From contig RZYO01000011.1 in assembly GCA_009930325.1 (NCBI GenBank), positions 1 to 41,867 on the forward strand: 41,867 nucleotides of DNA. The letters are read 5' to 3'. Numbering within the stretch: position 1 is the first letter of the stretch; every line of letters begins with the position of its first letter. Positions 1 through 6,825 of the stretch are shown here, piece after piece. Position numbers and translations under genes: made by a program. The notes below the pieces were generated by a model that was given only the letters and a program-made list of their open reading frames with translations, was not told the DNA's origin and ran no database searches. The stretch comes from Spirochaetia bacterium. GTDB taxonomy: Bacteria; Spirochaetota; Spirochaetia; Sphaerochaetales; Sphaerochaetaceae.

Positions 1-2
1 TT

Positions 3-113
3 AATATTACCAGACCTCACCAATCTTTGGGATATTATGCACCAAATGAAATCTATTATAATGCATTTACTGGTGCAGCGAAAAAAGAGGAAAAACTACT
101 GAAATATTCGTGA
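3..113 (+). mobile_element. C-terminal tail of an IS3-family transposase (left part outside window)
   Basis: The frame beginning at base 3 reads a 36-residue tail with the motif RPHQSLGYYAPNEIYYNAF, followed by a basic and glutamate-rich end and a TGA stop at 111-113. R-P-H-Q-S-L-G-Y-x-x-P-x-E is the usual end of the DDE (rve) integrase domain of IS3/IS481-type transposases. The body of the gene lies upstream of the window. The terminal inverted repeat should lie between 114 and about 188, because the next gene resumes in frame near 189, but I cannot place the exact end. The neighbouring gene appears to have lost its 5' part here, which fits insertion into it. Confidence 0.8.
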
Positions 114-188
114 AATATTATAGAAAGTGTCTTGATTCGCATCTCACTATATTACTTGCAAATAAAGTGGAGTTTTAGTTTATAATAA

Positions 189-715
189 ACAAAAAATGAT
201 TCATTTTTTCATTCAGTTGAGAGAGAAATGGGCAGATCTTATTATCAAATGAATTTTACAGCTAACAAAGTAAAAGAATTTTTAAATAAAAAGGGTTATA
301 ATGCCGTAGCTTCCTCAACTTTAGAAGGGAATGTGAATTACCCATTATTAGCTCAAGAAGCTAATTTAGGTTATATTGGGAAAAATGGTTTATTAATAAC
401 ACCAAAACTTGGACCTTCAATTAGAATAGCTGCAGTATATACAGATATTGAAAACTTACCTCTTGCAAAAGATAATGATTATATTTGGATAAGAGATTTT
501 TGTAATACCTGTAATAGATGTGTTAGAACATGTCCAACTAAGGCAATATTTTTGAGCCAGCTAATCTTGAAGAAGGATTACAACAAACAATTGATTATAA
601 AAAATGTTCTTTTTCTTTATTATTTAAAGAAGGTTGTAATCTTTGCGTTAGTGAATGTGTATTTAATAAAGCAGATTTTGAAAATATAAAAATTGCTTAT
701 TTCCTTAATAAATAA
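189..715 (+). pseudogene. Truncated, frameshifted QueG-like double 4Fe-4S protein
   Basis: The frame is open from 189, after a stop at 186-188. An ATG occurs at 228, but the residues before it (SFFHSVERE) look like genuine protein, so the original start is probably missing. The sequence resembles the epoxyqueuosine-reductase/reductive-dehalogenase type of ferredoxin domain: GYIGKNGLLITPKLGPSIR, then a first cluster CNTCNRCVRTCPTKAI. After TKAIF the reading frame breaks near 550-554 in a run of T. The other frame continues from 554 with EPANLEEGLQQTIDYKKC and a second cluster GCNLCVSECVFNKADF, stopping at 713-715. The gene therefore carries two lesions: loss of the 5' part next to a transposase tail, and a one-base indel. 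Which family member it was (QueG or a paralogue) is uncertain. A sequencing error could explain the frameshift but not the missing N-terminus. Confidence 0.75.
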
Positions 716-822
716 CAAATTAAATTATAAAACTTTAAAATAACAATATCTTATTGTATAATAAATTTATAAAAAATATTTCTAAGTGCAAATATATTTA
801 AATTAAAAGGGGGTTGTTATTT

Positions 823-1347
823 ATGAAAGGGAAAATTATTCTAAATTTGGCAATGAGCATTGATGGATATATTGCTTCAGAAAATGGTGATTATGACTGG
901 ATATTAGGTGATGGTGATAGTTCTCTTAATACAGATGTTGGTCATAATTATGCCTCTTTTTTAGAAGATATTGATATTGTTCTTATGGGTAAGAATTGTT
1001 ATAACCAAGGTTTTAGTAATGATTTCCCTGCTAAACAAGTTTTTGTTGCTACAAGTGAAGTTAAAGAAGATGAGTCAAATATTCATTTCATAAATAATGA
1101 TGTTTTAAATATAATTAAGCATGAAAAACAAAAAGGTAAAAATATATACCTTTTTGGAGGTGGTATATTAATTGACTCTTTTATAAAGAATAATGCAATA
1201 GATGAATATATTATTGGTATTATTCCTATTATTTTAGGGAAAGGAAAAAAACTTTTTTTAGATAATAATCCAAATATTTTATTGCATTTAAATAAATATG
1301 TTATAGAAGATGGAATTCCTTTATTATATTATGTTAAAAGGAAATAA
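823..1347 (+). CDS. Dihydrofolate-reductase-family (RibD C-terminal-like) reductase
   Basis: This is a 174-residue cytoplasmic protein of the YwjB/YyaP type, related to dihydrofolate reductase and the reductase half of RibD. The N-terminus KIILNLAMSIDGYIASENGDYDW carries the family signature (strand, then SxDGxIA). IVLMGKNCY corresponds to the nucleotide-binding region, and YLFGGGILIDSF is the glycine-rich NADPH-contact segment. The length is normal for the family. An upstream in-frame TTG at 814 lies inside the AAGGGGG ribosome site (807-813), so the ATG at 823 is the likelier start. The gene stands alone and a terminator follows. The substrate is not known for most such proteins. Confidence is high for the family and low for a specific reaction. 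Confidence 0.85.
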   Translation: MKGKIILNLAMSIDGYIASENGDYDWILGDGDSSLNTDVGHNYASFLEDIDIVLMGKNCYNQGFSNDFPAKQVFVATSEVKEDESNIHFINNDVLNIIKHEKQKGKNIYLFGGGILIDSFIKNNAIDEYIIGIIPIILGKGKKLFLDNNPNILLHLNKYVIEDGIPLLYYVKRK

Positions 1348-1379
1348 AAAGATATTACATTAAATAATATTAAAAAATT

Positions 1380-1428
1380 AAAGCCTCTTAAGTAGAAAAT
1401 AATTTAAAAACTACTAGGAGGTTTTTAT
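1380..1428 (+). terminator. Terminator after the DHFR-family gene
   Basis: AAGCCTCTTAAGTAG at 1381-1395 can pair imperfectly with CTACTAGGAGGTTT further on, and a T-rich tract follows. It lies 35 bases past the stop of the reductase gene and just before the TTGACA promoter of the TetR operon. Confidence 0.6.
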
Positions 1429-1435
1429 TTAGATA

Positions 1436-1495
1436 TTGACAATAATTAAAGTATTACACTATCATGCAATAAAGTAAACTTAAAGTTTACTTTAT
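1436..1495 (+). promoter_or_regulatory. Promoter with 27-base palindromic operator for the TetR operon
   Basis: TTGACA at 1436-1441 and TATCAT at 1460-1465 (18-base spacer) form a good sigma-70-type promoter. Directly after the -10, 1469-1495 is a perfect inverted repeat: arms ATAAAGTAAACTT and AAGTTTACTTTAT around a single central A. It covers the expected transcription start and lies 24 bases before the TetR-family start codon. The simplest reading is that the repressor binds its own promoter. The 13-base arms are long for a chance match, even in AT-rich DNA. Confidence 0.85.
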
Positions 1496-1519
1496 GAATA
1501 ATAAATTAAGGAGCTTATT

Positions 1520-2170
1520 TTGGGATCAATAGATAGAAAAAATAAAATAAAAGAAATAAGGAAAAATGATATTATTGATGCTGCTCAAGAAGTAATTTTT
1601 TCTAAAGGCTATAATCAAGCCTCAATGGATGAAATCTCTAAACAAGCAGAATTTAGTAAAAGAACAGTGTATTCCTATTTTAGTAGTAAAGAAGAAATAT
1701 ATTTTGAAATTATGGTAAGAGGATACAATTTATTAAATGAGCAAATACAGAATATGTTTAATGAAAATCCCCAAAAAACTGCTTTAGAAAAAATAAAACA
1801 AATGGGATTAGTAATATATAAATTTAGCACTCAATACCCAAATTATTTTGAAGCAATAATGAGTTATGAAAATAAAGAAGAAGATTTTGATATTCAATTA
1901 AGCAATAGTTCTAGAGATGATTGTTATAACCTGGGTGAAATATTATTTTCTTATTTAAAAACAACATTAGAAGAAGGTGTTAAAGAAGGGTTAATTAGAG
2001 ATGATATAGATGTAGTAAACACTTCAATCTATATTTGGTCGAGTACAATAGGTCTTTTTGATGTTTTAATAAAAAAGAAAAAATACCTTGAAAATTATCA
2101 CTCTAGAGATACGGATACTTTATTAAAAAATGGTTTAGATATGATTATCTATTCAATTAAAAAAAGATAG
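1520..2170 (+). CDS. TetR/AcrR-family transcriptional regulator
   Basis: This 216-residue repressor has the N-terminal TetR helix-turn-helix at about residues 13-58, with IIDAAQEVIFSKGYNQASM, EISKQAEFSKRTVYSYF and the conserved SKEEI after it. The C-terminal ligand-binding half is not recognisable beyond being helical. The start is a TTG at 1520, six bases after AAGGAG (1508-1513); no ATG competes for it. A 27-base palindrome sits at its promoter, indicating autoregulation. The membrane-anchored nitroreductase-like gene begins 9 bases after its stop and shares the transcript, so the ligand may be a redox-active or aromatic compound acted on by that enzyme (inference). Confidence 0.9.
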   Translation: MGSIDRKNKIKEIRKNDIIDAAQEVIFSKGYNQASMDEISKQAEFSKRTVYSYFSSKEEIYFEIMVRGYNLLNEQIQNMFNENPQKTALEKIKQMGLVIYKFSTQYPNYFEAIMSYENKEEDFDIQLSNSSRDDCYNLGEILFSYLKTTLEEGVKEGLIRDDIDVVNTSIYIWSSTIGLFDVLIKKKKYLENYHSRDTDTLLKNGLDMIIYSIKKR

Positions 2171-2179
2171 GAAAATAAG

Positions 2180-3298
2180 ATGAAGATGAGGAATTTAATT
2201 GTGATAATTTTTAGTTTAATAATTATTATAATATTACTTTTTGTTGTACTAAATGGAAGTTTCTTGAAGAGAAAATATAATTCCGTTTGGAATGAAAATT
2301 ACATTAATAAATTAGGTGAAGATAGATTAAAAATTATTGGGGAATCAATAAGGACAACTAGTAGTCATAATTCACAACCTTGGTTAGTAAAATTAACTGA
2401 TAATAATTCAGTTGAATTATATGCTGACATGAGTAAGAGCTTAGATATTGTAGATAATGATAAAAAGCAATTATTAATTAGTGAAGGAGCCTTTATTGAA
2501 AGCTTTAGACAAAGTGCTAATAAATATGGTTATGATACTGAAGTAAAAATTAATAATCCAAATTTAAGTGATTCGATGCCACTAATTACAAAGATGGTGT
2601 TGTTTAAAAATAATAAGGAGAAAAAGATTGATTCAATATCTAGTAGTTCTTATTTCTTGAAAGAAAATAAAGATGAGAATATTAATTTAATTTTAGATAA
2701 TATTTTTGAAAAATATCCAAGTTTTTCATATGAGATTATTGAAGAAAACAATGAAGTAGAGAAGTTAGAAAATATTTTGCTAAAAGCTACTATTATTGAA
2801 TCAAAAGATGAAGAGGCTGTTAAAGAATTACTAAATGTATTTAGATTTACTGAATGGCAAAAGAATAAGTATCGATATGGATTGTCATTAGCTTCAATGC
2901 CTGAGGTATTAAAATTATTTATTCAACCAATATTAAATTTTACCTCTAATAATTGGCAAGGGTTTGGAGAAAGTAGCATAAAACAATTTGAACAAAGACT
3001 TGAAAATCAAAATAAATATATATTAATTAAATGTGATAATCCAAACAATTTAGATTATTTAAACTGTGGTCAGATATATCAGAATTTATTATTTGAAATA
3101 TCATCATATTCCTTAAGACCCGCAATGCAAGTTTTAGAAAACTTTGAAGCAATGAAACCATTAAATTTACAATTTACAAAAGAATATAATACAAATGCTT
3201 CTACAATGATGATAATTGGTTTACAAGAGGTTACTGATAATATTAATAAAAATGGAAGTAATCCTAGGCATTTAGTTGACGATATTATAATCAAATAA
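2180..3298 (+). CDS. Membrane-anchored Acg-type nitroreductase-like protein
   Basis: This 372-residue protein has a hydrophobic N-terminal helix at about residues 5-27 and no cleavable signal that I can see, so it is probably membrane anchored. The segment SSHNSQPWLVKL, followed by VELYADMSKSLDIVDNDKKQ and LLISEGAFIESFRQSANKYGY, matches the start of Acg-type flavin nitroreductases (typically S-S-x-N-x-Q-P-W, then D-x-x-R/K and E/D-L-x-I-x-x-G-A). Members of this family bind or store FMN, and some lack reductase activity. The C-terminal half is diverged. The gene is co-transcribed with the TetR regulator just upstream. A terminator hairpin follows at 3332-3360. Confidence 0.75.
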   Translation: MKMRNLIVIIFSLIIIIILLFVVLNGSFLKRKYNSVWNENYINKLGEDRLKIIGESIRTTSSHNSQPWLVKLTDNNSVELYADMSKSLDIVDNDKKQLLISEGAFIESFRQSANKYGYDTEVKINNPNLSDSMPLITKMVLFKNNKEKKIDSISSSSYFLKENKDENINLILDNIFEKYPSFSYEIIEENNEVEKLENILLKATIIESKDEEAVKELLNVFRFTEWQKNKYRYGLSLASMPEVLKLFIQPILNFTSNNWQGFGESSIKQFEQRLENQNKYILIKCDNPNNLDYLNCGQIYQNLLFEISSYSLRPAMQVLENFEAMKPLNLQFTKEYNTNASTMMIIGLQEVTDNINKNGSNPRHLVDDIIIK

Positions 3299-3331
3299 AG
3301 CTTATTTTATTAAAATATAGAAAATTAAATT

Positions 3332-3360
3332 ATAATGATTCACATATTGTGGATCATTAT
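3332..3360 (+). terminator. Hairpin after the TetR-nitroreductase operon
   Basis: TAATGATTCAC pairs with GTGGATCATTA (one G-T wobble, loop ATATT). It lies 34 bases after the nitroreductase stop. The downstream tract is only moderately T-rich. Confidence 0.55.
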
Positions 3361-3403
3361 TCATTTAGATGTAAAATGTACCCTTTTAAATATTATTAGT
3401 TAA

Positions 3404-3550
3404 CGATATAAGGAAAATTTACCTAATTCAATAAAAATTCCTTGTGTTGGAGAAGTAAAAGGCAATATTATATAAAATGATATTACAGTTCCAAATAAAA
3501 TTGATGTTACTTGGATTGATGATAATGAAGAATTTACTTGGTATAAATAG
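3404..3550 (+). pseudogene. Possible remnant of a short protein-coding gene
   Basis: One plus-strand frame reads RYKENLPNSIKIPCVGEVKG, then NII, a stop, and then NDITVPNKIDVTWIDDNEEF up to a TAG at 3548-3550. The residue composition looks like coding sequence with a single internal stop, unlike the rest of the 3299-3596 gap. There is no start codon or ribosome site. I do not recognise a family. It could be chance; confidence is low. Confidence 0.25.
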
Positions 3551-3596
3551 AGAATTATAATATTGATTTTTATAATAACTGAAGGAGGTTTGGTTT

Positions 3597-4151
3597 ATGA
3601 CAAAATTTGAAATGAATTTACATACAATAGTTGGTTCAACTTTAGCAAGAGGATTATACAAAAAATATGTAGATCAATTAGATTTAACTGAATCTAAAAG
3701 CATTCTTGAATTCGGAAGTGGTGCAGGATGTATTACAAAATATCTTGCTAAAAAAATAGATAATAATACAAAATTATATTGTCTTGATACCGATAATGAA
3801 GCTATTGATTTATCAAAGAAAAGATTTAGTGCATATAACAATATTAATTATTATGTTGGGGATATTAGGAAATTAGATATAGAAGATAATAGTTTTGATA
3901 CAATTATAATTCATTATATGTTTCATGATATTCCTGAAAAAGATAGAATAGCTATTTTAGAGAAATTGAGTAAAGTTTTATCACCCGGAGGTAAACTTTA
4001 TATAAGAGAACCAATAAAAGAAGACCATGGTATCAGTGCTACAGAAGTTAGAAGATTGATGAAGAAAATAAAATTAATTGAGACAAAAGGGCAGTTGGAA
4101 AAGCGTTTTATTGGAGGAGCTATGTTCTCAGCTCTTTTTGAAAAAGAGTAA
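3597..4151 (+). CDS. Class I SAM-dependent methyltransferase
   Basis: This 184-residue soluble protein has a Rossmann-type methyltransferase core. Motif I is ILEFGSGAGCITKYLAKK (about residues 37-54). The acidic end of strand 2 is YCLDTDNEAIDLS, motif II/III is VGDIRKLDIEDNSFDTIIIHYMFHD, and the post-motif is LSPGGKLYIREP. It belongs to the Methyltransf_11/25 group, whose substrates range from small molecules to lipids, and nothing here shows which one applies. The ATG at 3597 follows a strong GAAGGAGG (3581-3588). It stands alone between two intergenic regions. Confidence 0.85.
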   Translation: MTKFEMNLHTIVGSTLARGLYKKYVDQLDLTESKSILEFGSGAGCITKYLAKKIDNNTKLYCLDTDNEAIDLSKKRFSAYNNINYYVGDIRKLDIEDNSFDTIIIHYMFHDIPEKDRIAILEKLSKVLSPGGKLYIREPIKEDHGISATEVRRLMKKIKLIETKGQLEKRFIGGAMFSALFEKE

Positions 4152-4220
4152 TTAATAAAGTATTGAAAAAATTATAAGTATGATATTATTATTATAATAA
4201 ATAAAAATTTAGGAGTCTTT

Positions 4221-4277
4221 TTGAAAAGATTTATTACACTGGATGCGCATTTTATCTTGGAGGTAGTTGCCAAGTAA
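4221..4277 (+). other. Possible 18-residue leader peptide upstream of rsgA
   Basis: A TTG at 4221 follows AGGAG (4211-4215) at a workable distance and opens a short frame reading KRFITLDAHFILEVVAK before TAA at 4275-4277. The frame overlaps the 5' arm of a 10-base-pair hairpin (4253-4297), so its translation could affect folding. No regulatory amino-acid run is present. It may be coincidental. Confidence 0.25.
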
Positions 4278-4297
4278 AGCGCATTATCTCCAAGATA
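4253..4297 (+). promoter_or_regulatory. Long-loop hairpin in the rsgA 5' region
   Basis: TATCTTGGAG (4253-4262) is perfectly complementary to CTCCAAGATA (4288-4297) across a 25-base loop. GCGCATT occurs twice, at 4245-4251 and 4279-4285, just before each arm. The element ends 34 bases before the rsgA start and has no T-run, so it is not a typical terminator. I do not recognise it as a known riboswitch class. Confidence 0.45.
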
Positions 4298-4331
4298 TTC
4301 GATTAAATATTTATATTTTGGAGGAAAAGTT

Positions 4332-5396
4332 ATGAATATTATAAATGATTATGGTCTTAATGAATATTTCATTAAAGAAGCTTCAGTGTATCCAAATTTA
4401 TTAATTGCAAGAATAATAGCAAAATATAAAGGTTATTATAAAATAGTATTTGAAAACAATATTGCAAATGCAAAAGTATCTGGAAAATTTATTAATAATG
4501 TAAAATATATTGAACAATACCCCGTTGTTGGTGATTTTGTAATGATTTCATTTAATGGGAATTTAGCTATTATTGAACATGTATTAAATAGAAGAACCAT
4601 TTTATCGAGAGGTTCTGTCTCAAAAAAGAATACTTCTCAAATTATTGCATCAAATCTTGATATTGTTTTTATTTGTATGTCTTTAAATAATAATTTTAAT
4701 TTAAATAGGTTAGAAAGATATTTAACTATTGTCTTCCAATCAGGAGCAATCCCAATAATTATTTTAACAAAATCTGATTTATGTGAGGATATTGATTCAA
4801 AAGTATTTGAAATCCAATGTATTGCAGGGTTAACAGATATTATTGTTACTTCAATTTTTGATAAGGATATTGAAAATAAAATATTTTCTTTTTTAAAGAT
4901 GAAAATGTGTGCAGCTTTCATAGGCTCTTCTGGAGTTGGTAAATCAACTCTTATCAATAAACTAATGAATCAGGATCTTCTAAAAACCAAAGAAATAGGG
5001 AAAGATGATAAAGGTGTACATACTACATCTGCTTCACAAATGTTTTCTCTTTCAAATAATAGTTTAGTTATAGATACTCCAGGAATAAGAGAAATATCTC
5101 TGGTGGATGATGATTTGTCATCTTCTTTTTCTGATATTGAAGAATTAGCAATGGATTGTAAATTTAATAATTGTACACATATAAAAGAAAAAGGATGTGC
5201 TGTCCTAGCTGCTTTAAATAATGGATTATTAGATCAAAGACGTTATGATAATTATATAAAGCTAAAAAGAGAAGAAAATTATGCTGATTATACTTTCAAA
5301 GAAATTGAAGTTGAAAAACATCAAAGAATGTTTAAAGAAATTGGCGGCATGAAAAATGCTAGACGCTATATTTCAAATAATGATAAGAGGAAATAA
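4332..5396 (+). CDS. rsgA: Ribosome small-subunit-dependent GTPase RsgA
   Basis: This 354-residue protein is a circularly permuted GTPase that acts in late 30S ribosomal subunit maturation. An N-terminal OB-fold (about residues 25-90) includes VVGDFVMI. The motifs then appear in permuted order: G4 TKSD (146-149), G1/P-loop GSSGVGKST (198-206) and G3 DTPG (248-251). The C-terminal zinc module has C276, C281, H283 and C289 in the CX4CXHX5C pattern of the family. The length is slightly above that of the Escherichia coli protein. ATG at 4332 follows GGAGG (4320-4324). The GNAT gene begins 6 bases after its stop and is probably co-transcribed. The 5' region holds an unexplained hairpin. Confidence 0.95.
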   Translation: MNIINDYGLNEYFIKEASVYPNLLIARIIAKYKGYYKIVFENNIANAKVSGKFINNVKYIEQYPVVGDFVMISFNGNLAIIEHVLNRRTILSRGSVSKKNTSQIIASNLDIVFICMSLNNNFNLNRLERYLTIVFQSGAIPIIILTKSDLCEDIDSKVFEIQCIAGLTDIIVTSIFDKDIENKIFSFLKMKMCAAFIGSSGVGKSTLINKLMNQDLLKTKEIGKDDKGVHTTSASQMFSLSNNSLVIDTPGIREISLVDDDLSSSFSDIEELAMDCKFNNCTHIKEKGCAVLAALNNGLLDQRRYDNYIKLKREENYADYTFKEIEVEKHQRMFKEIGGMKNARRYISNNDKRK

Positions 5397-5402
5397 TAAA
5401 AT

Positions 5403-6023
5403 ATGATAATTAGAATTGAAGAAGAAAAAGATTATAAAAAAGTTGAAAATCTTACTAGAGAAGCTTTTTACAACGTATATAGGCCAGGCTGTATTGAACA
5501 TTATATATTACATAAATTTAGAAAGAGTGATTCATTTATTAAGGAATTAAGTCTATTAATGGTAGATGAGAAATCAGACACTATAATTGCTCATATAATG
5601 TATTGTAAAACATTTATTAAAACTATAGATAATGATGAAATTGAAATTTTAATGTTTGGTCCAGTTAGCGTTTTACCAGAATTTCAAAAAAAGGGATATG
5701 GTTCTAAATTAATTGAATATTCTTTAGAAAAAGCAAAAGAACTTGGATTTAAAGCAGTTGCTATAACAGGAGATCCTAAATATTATTCACGTTTTGGGTT
5801 TAAAGAAGCAAAAGATTTTAATGTCTATTATAATGATATGAAAAAGGATGAAGAAGCCTCATTTTTTATGATTAAAGAATTAGTTTCTTCCTATTTAAAT
5901 GTTAAAGAAGGTAGATTAATAGAACCTATTGAATATCAAAGCTTTGATGAAGAAAAGTTTAATAATTACGATTTAGCTTTTCCTAAAAAAGAAAAATTAG
6001 TATTAGAGACTCAACTATTTTAA
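5403..6023 (+). CDS. GNAT-family N-acetyltransferase
   Basis: This 206-residue protein has a GNAT fold in its first 150 residues. The acetyl-CoA pyrophosphate loop is FGPVSVLPEFQKKGYGSKLI (the Q-x-x-G-x-G type), followed by EKAKELGFKAVAITGDPKYY and SRFGFKEA, which is typical of YhbS-like acetyltransferases. The last 50 residues extend beyond the core. The acceptor substrate is unknown. It starts 6 bases after rsgA and probably rides on that transcript. A strong hairpin at 6031-6071 ends the unit and also faces the two-component operon on the other strand. Confidence 0.85.
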   Translation: MIIRIEEEKDYKKVENLTREAFYNVYRPGCIEHYILHKFRKSDSFIKELSLLMVDEKSDTIIAHIMYCKTFIKTIDNDEIEILMFGPVSVLPEFQKKGYGSKLIEYSLEKAKELGFKAVAITGDPKYYSRFGFKEAKDFNVYYNDMKKDEEASFFMIKELVSSYLNVKEGRLIEPIEYQSFDEEKFNNYDLAFPKKEKLVLETQLF

Positions 6024-6030
6024 GAGTTTA

Positions 6031-6071
6031 AAAATGTATCATGAGATAAAAAATTTCTTGTGATACATTTT
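6031..6071. terminator. Bidirectional terminator between GNAT gene and yesN-like gene
   Basis: AAAATGTATCA (6031-6041) and TGATACATTTT (6061-6071) are perfectly complementary, with T or A tracts on the outer side of each strand. It sits between convergent genes that stop at 6023 (plus) and 6085 (minus). Confidence 0.8.
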
Positions 6072-6084
6072 ATTTACAATATTG

Positions 6085-6825
6085 TTAATTGTATTTAGTA
6101 TTATTATTTTTAAACTCTCCTGGGCTAATACCATAATAGGCCTTAAATACTGATCCAAAATGCTTTGAGGAAGAAAATCCTACATCGAGTGCGACATCTT
6201 GAACTTTTGAATTAGGATTTAATAAAAGAGCCTTTGCTGTTTCCATCCTCATTCTAAGCAGATATTTAGAATAGGGCTCCCCAATTTCTTTATGAAATAT
6301 AGTACTTAGATAGGATGGTGTTATTTCAAAGATGTCTGCAAGTATTGTCAAACTTAAACCCTCTCTAAAATGAAGCTGTAAATATTCTTGTATTTGTGAT
6401 ACTAAGTTATTTTTATTATTTGCAATCTTTAAAATTGGTTTTTCCACTTGATTGGTATTCTTTAAAGAGATTGCAGATAATGCAGCTGATAATTCTTCAT
6501 CTCTTAATGGTTTTAAAAGATAGTCAAATACGTTTAATTTGACTGCTGCTCTTGCATATTCAAATTCATCGTAACCAGTAATAAAAATGATTGGAATCTC
6601 TTTTTTATTTAGAAATAAATATTTTGATAACTCTATTCCATCCATTGCTGGCATTTTAATATCTGTAATTACAACATCATAGTCTTTATGTTGGAGAAGT
6701 TGAATGGCATAAATTCCATCACAAGCGGTATCTTCTGCAATCCAATCTTCATTTATTTTGTTTAAATTGTTTCCTAGATATTCTCTCATTAATGGTTCAT
6801 CATCAACAATTAATGCTTTATACAT
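6085..6825 (-). CDS. YesN-type response regulator (receiver + AraC DNA-binding domain)
   Basis: This is a 246-residue two-component response regulator. The receiver domain occupies about residues 1-120, with acidic pocket D8-D9, phospho-acceptor D55 (ITDIKMP) and the conserved lysine in DYLLKP. A pair of AraC-type helix-turn-helices lies at about 145-242 (LSLTILADIFEITPSYLSTI, then VQDVALDVGFSSSKHFGSVF and the ending GISPGEFK). The start at 6825 is chosen over an in-frame ATG three codons upstream, because AGGAG lies nine bases before it and abuts the other. The start overlaps the stop of the kinase gene by eight bases, so translation is coupled. Such regulators usually activate an adjacent sugar importer. 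Here the likely target is the divergent importer at 8760. Confidence 0.92.
   Translation of the reverse strand: MYKALIVDDEPLMREYLGNNLNKINEDWIAEDTACDGIYAIQLLQHKDYDVVITDIKMPAMDGIELSKYLFLNKKEIPIIFITGYDEFEYARAAVKLNVFDYLLKPLRDEELSAALSAISLKNTNQVEKPILKIANNKNNLVSQIQEYLQLHFREGLSLTILADIFEITPSYLSTIFHKEIGEPYSKYLLRMRMETAKALLLNPNSKVQDVALDVGFSSSKHFGSVFKAYYGISPGEFKNNNTKYN

Noticed and set aside
3428-3661. Minus-strand frame overlapping the methyltransferase start
   Set aside because: It covers the strong ribosome site of the plus-strand gene and reads as low-complexity Asn/Tyr/Ile sequence; no ribosome site was seen.
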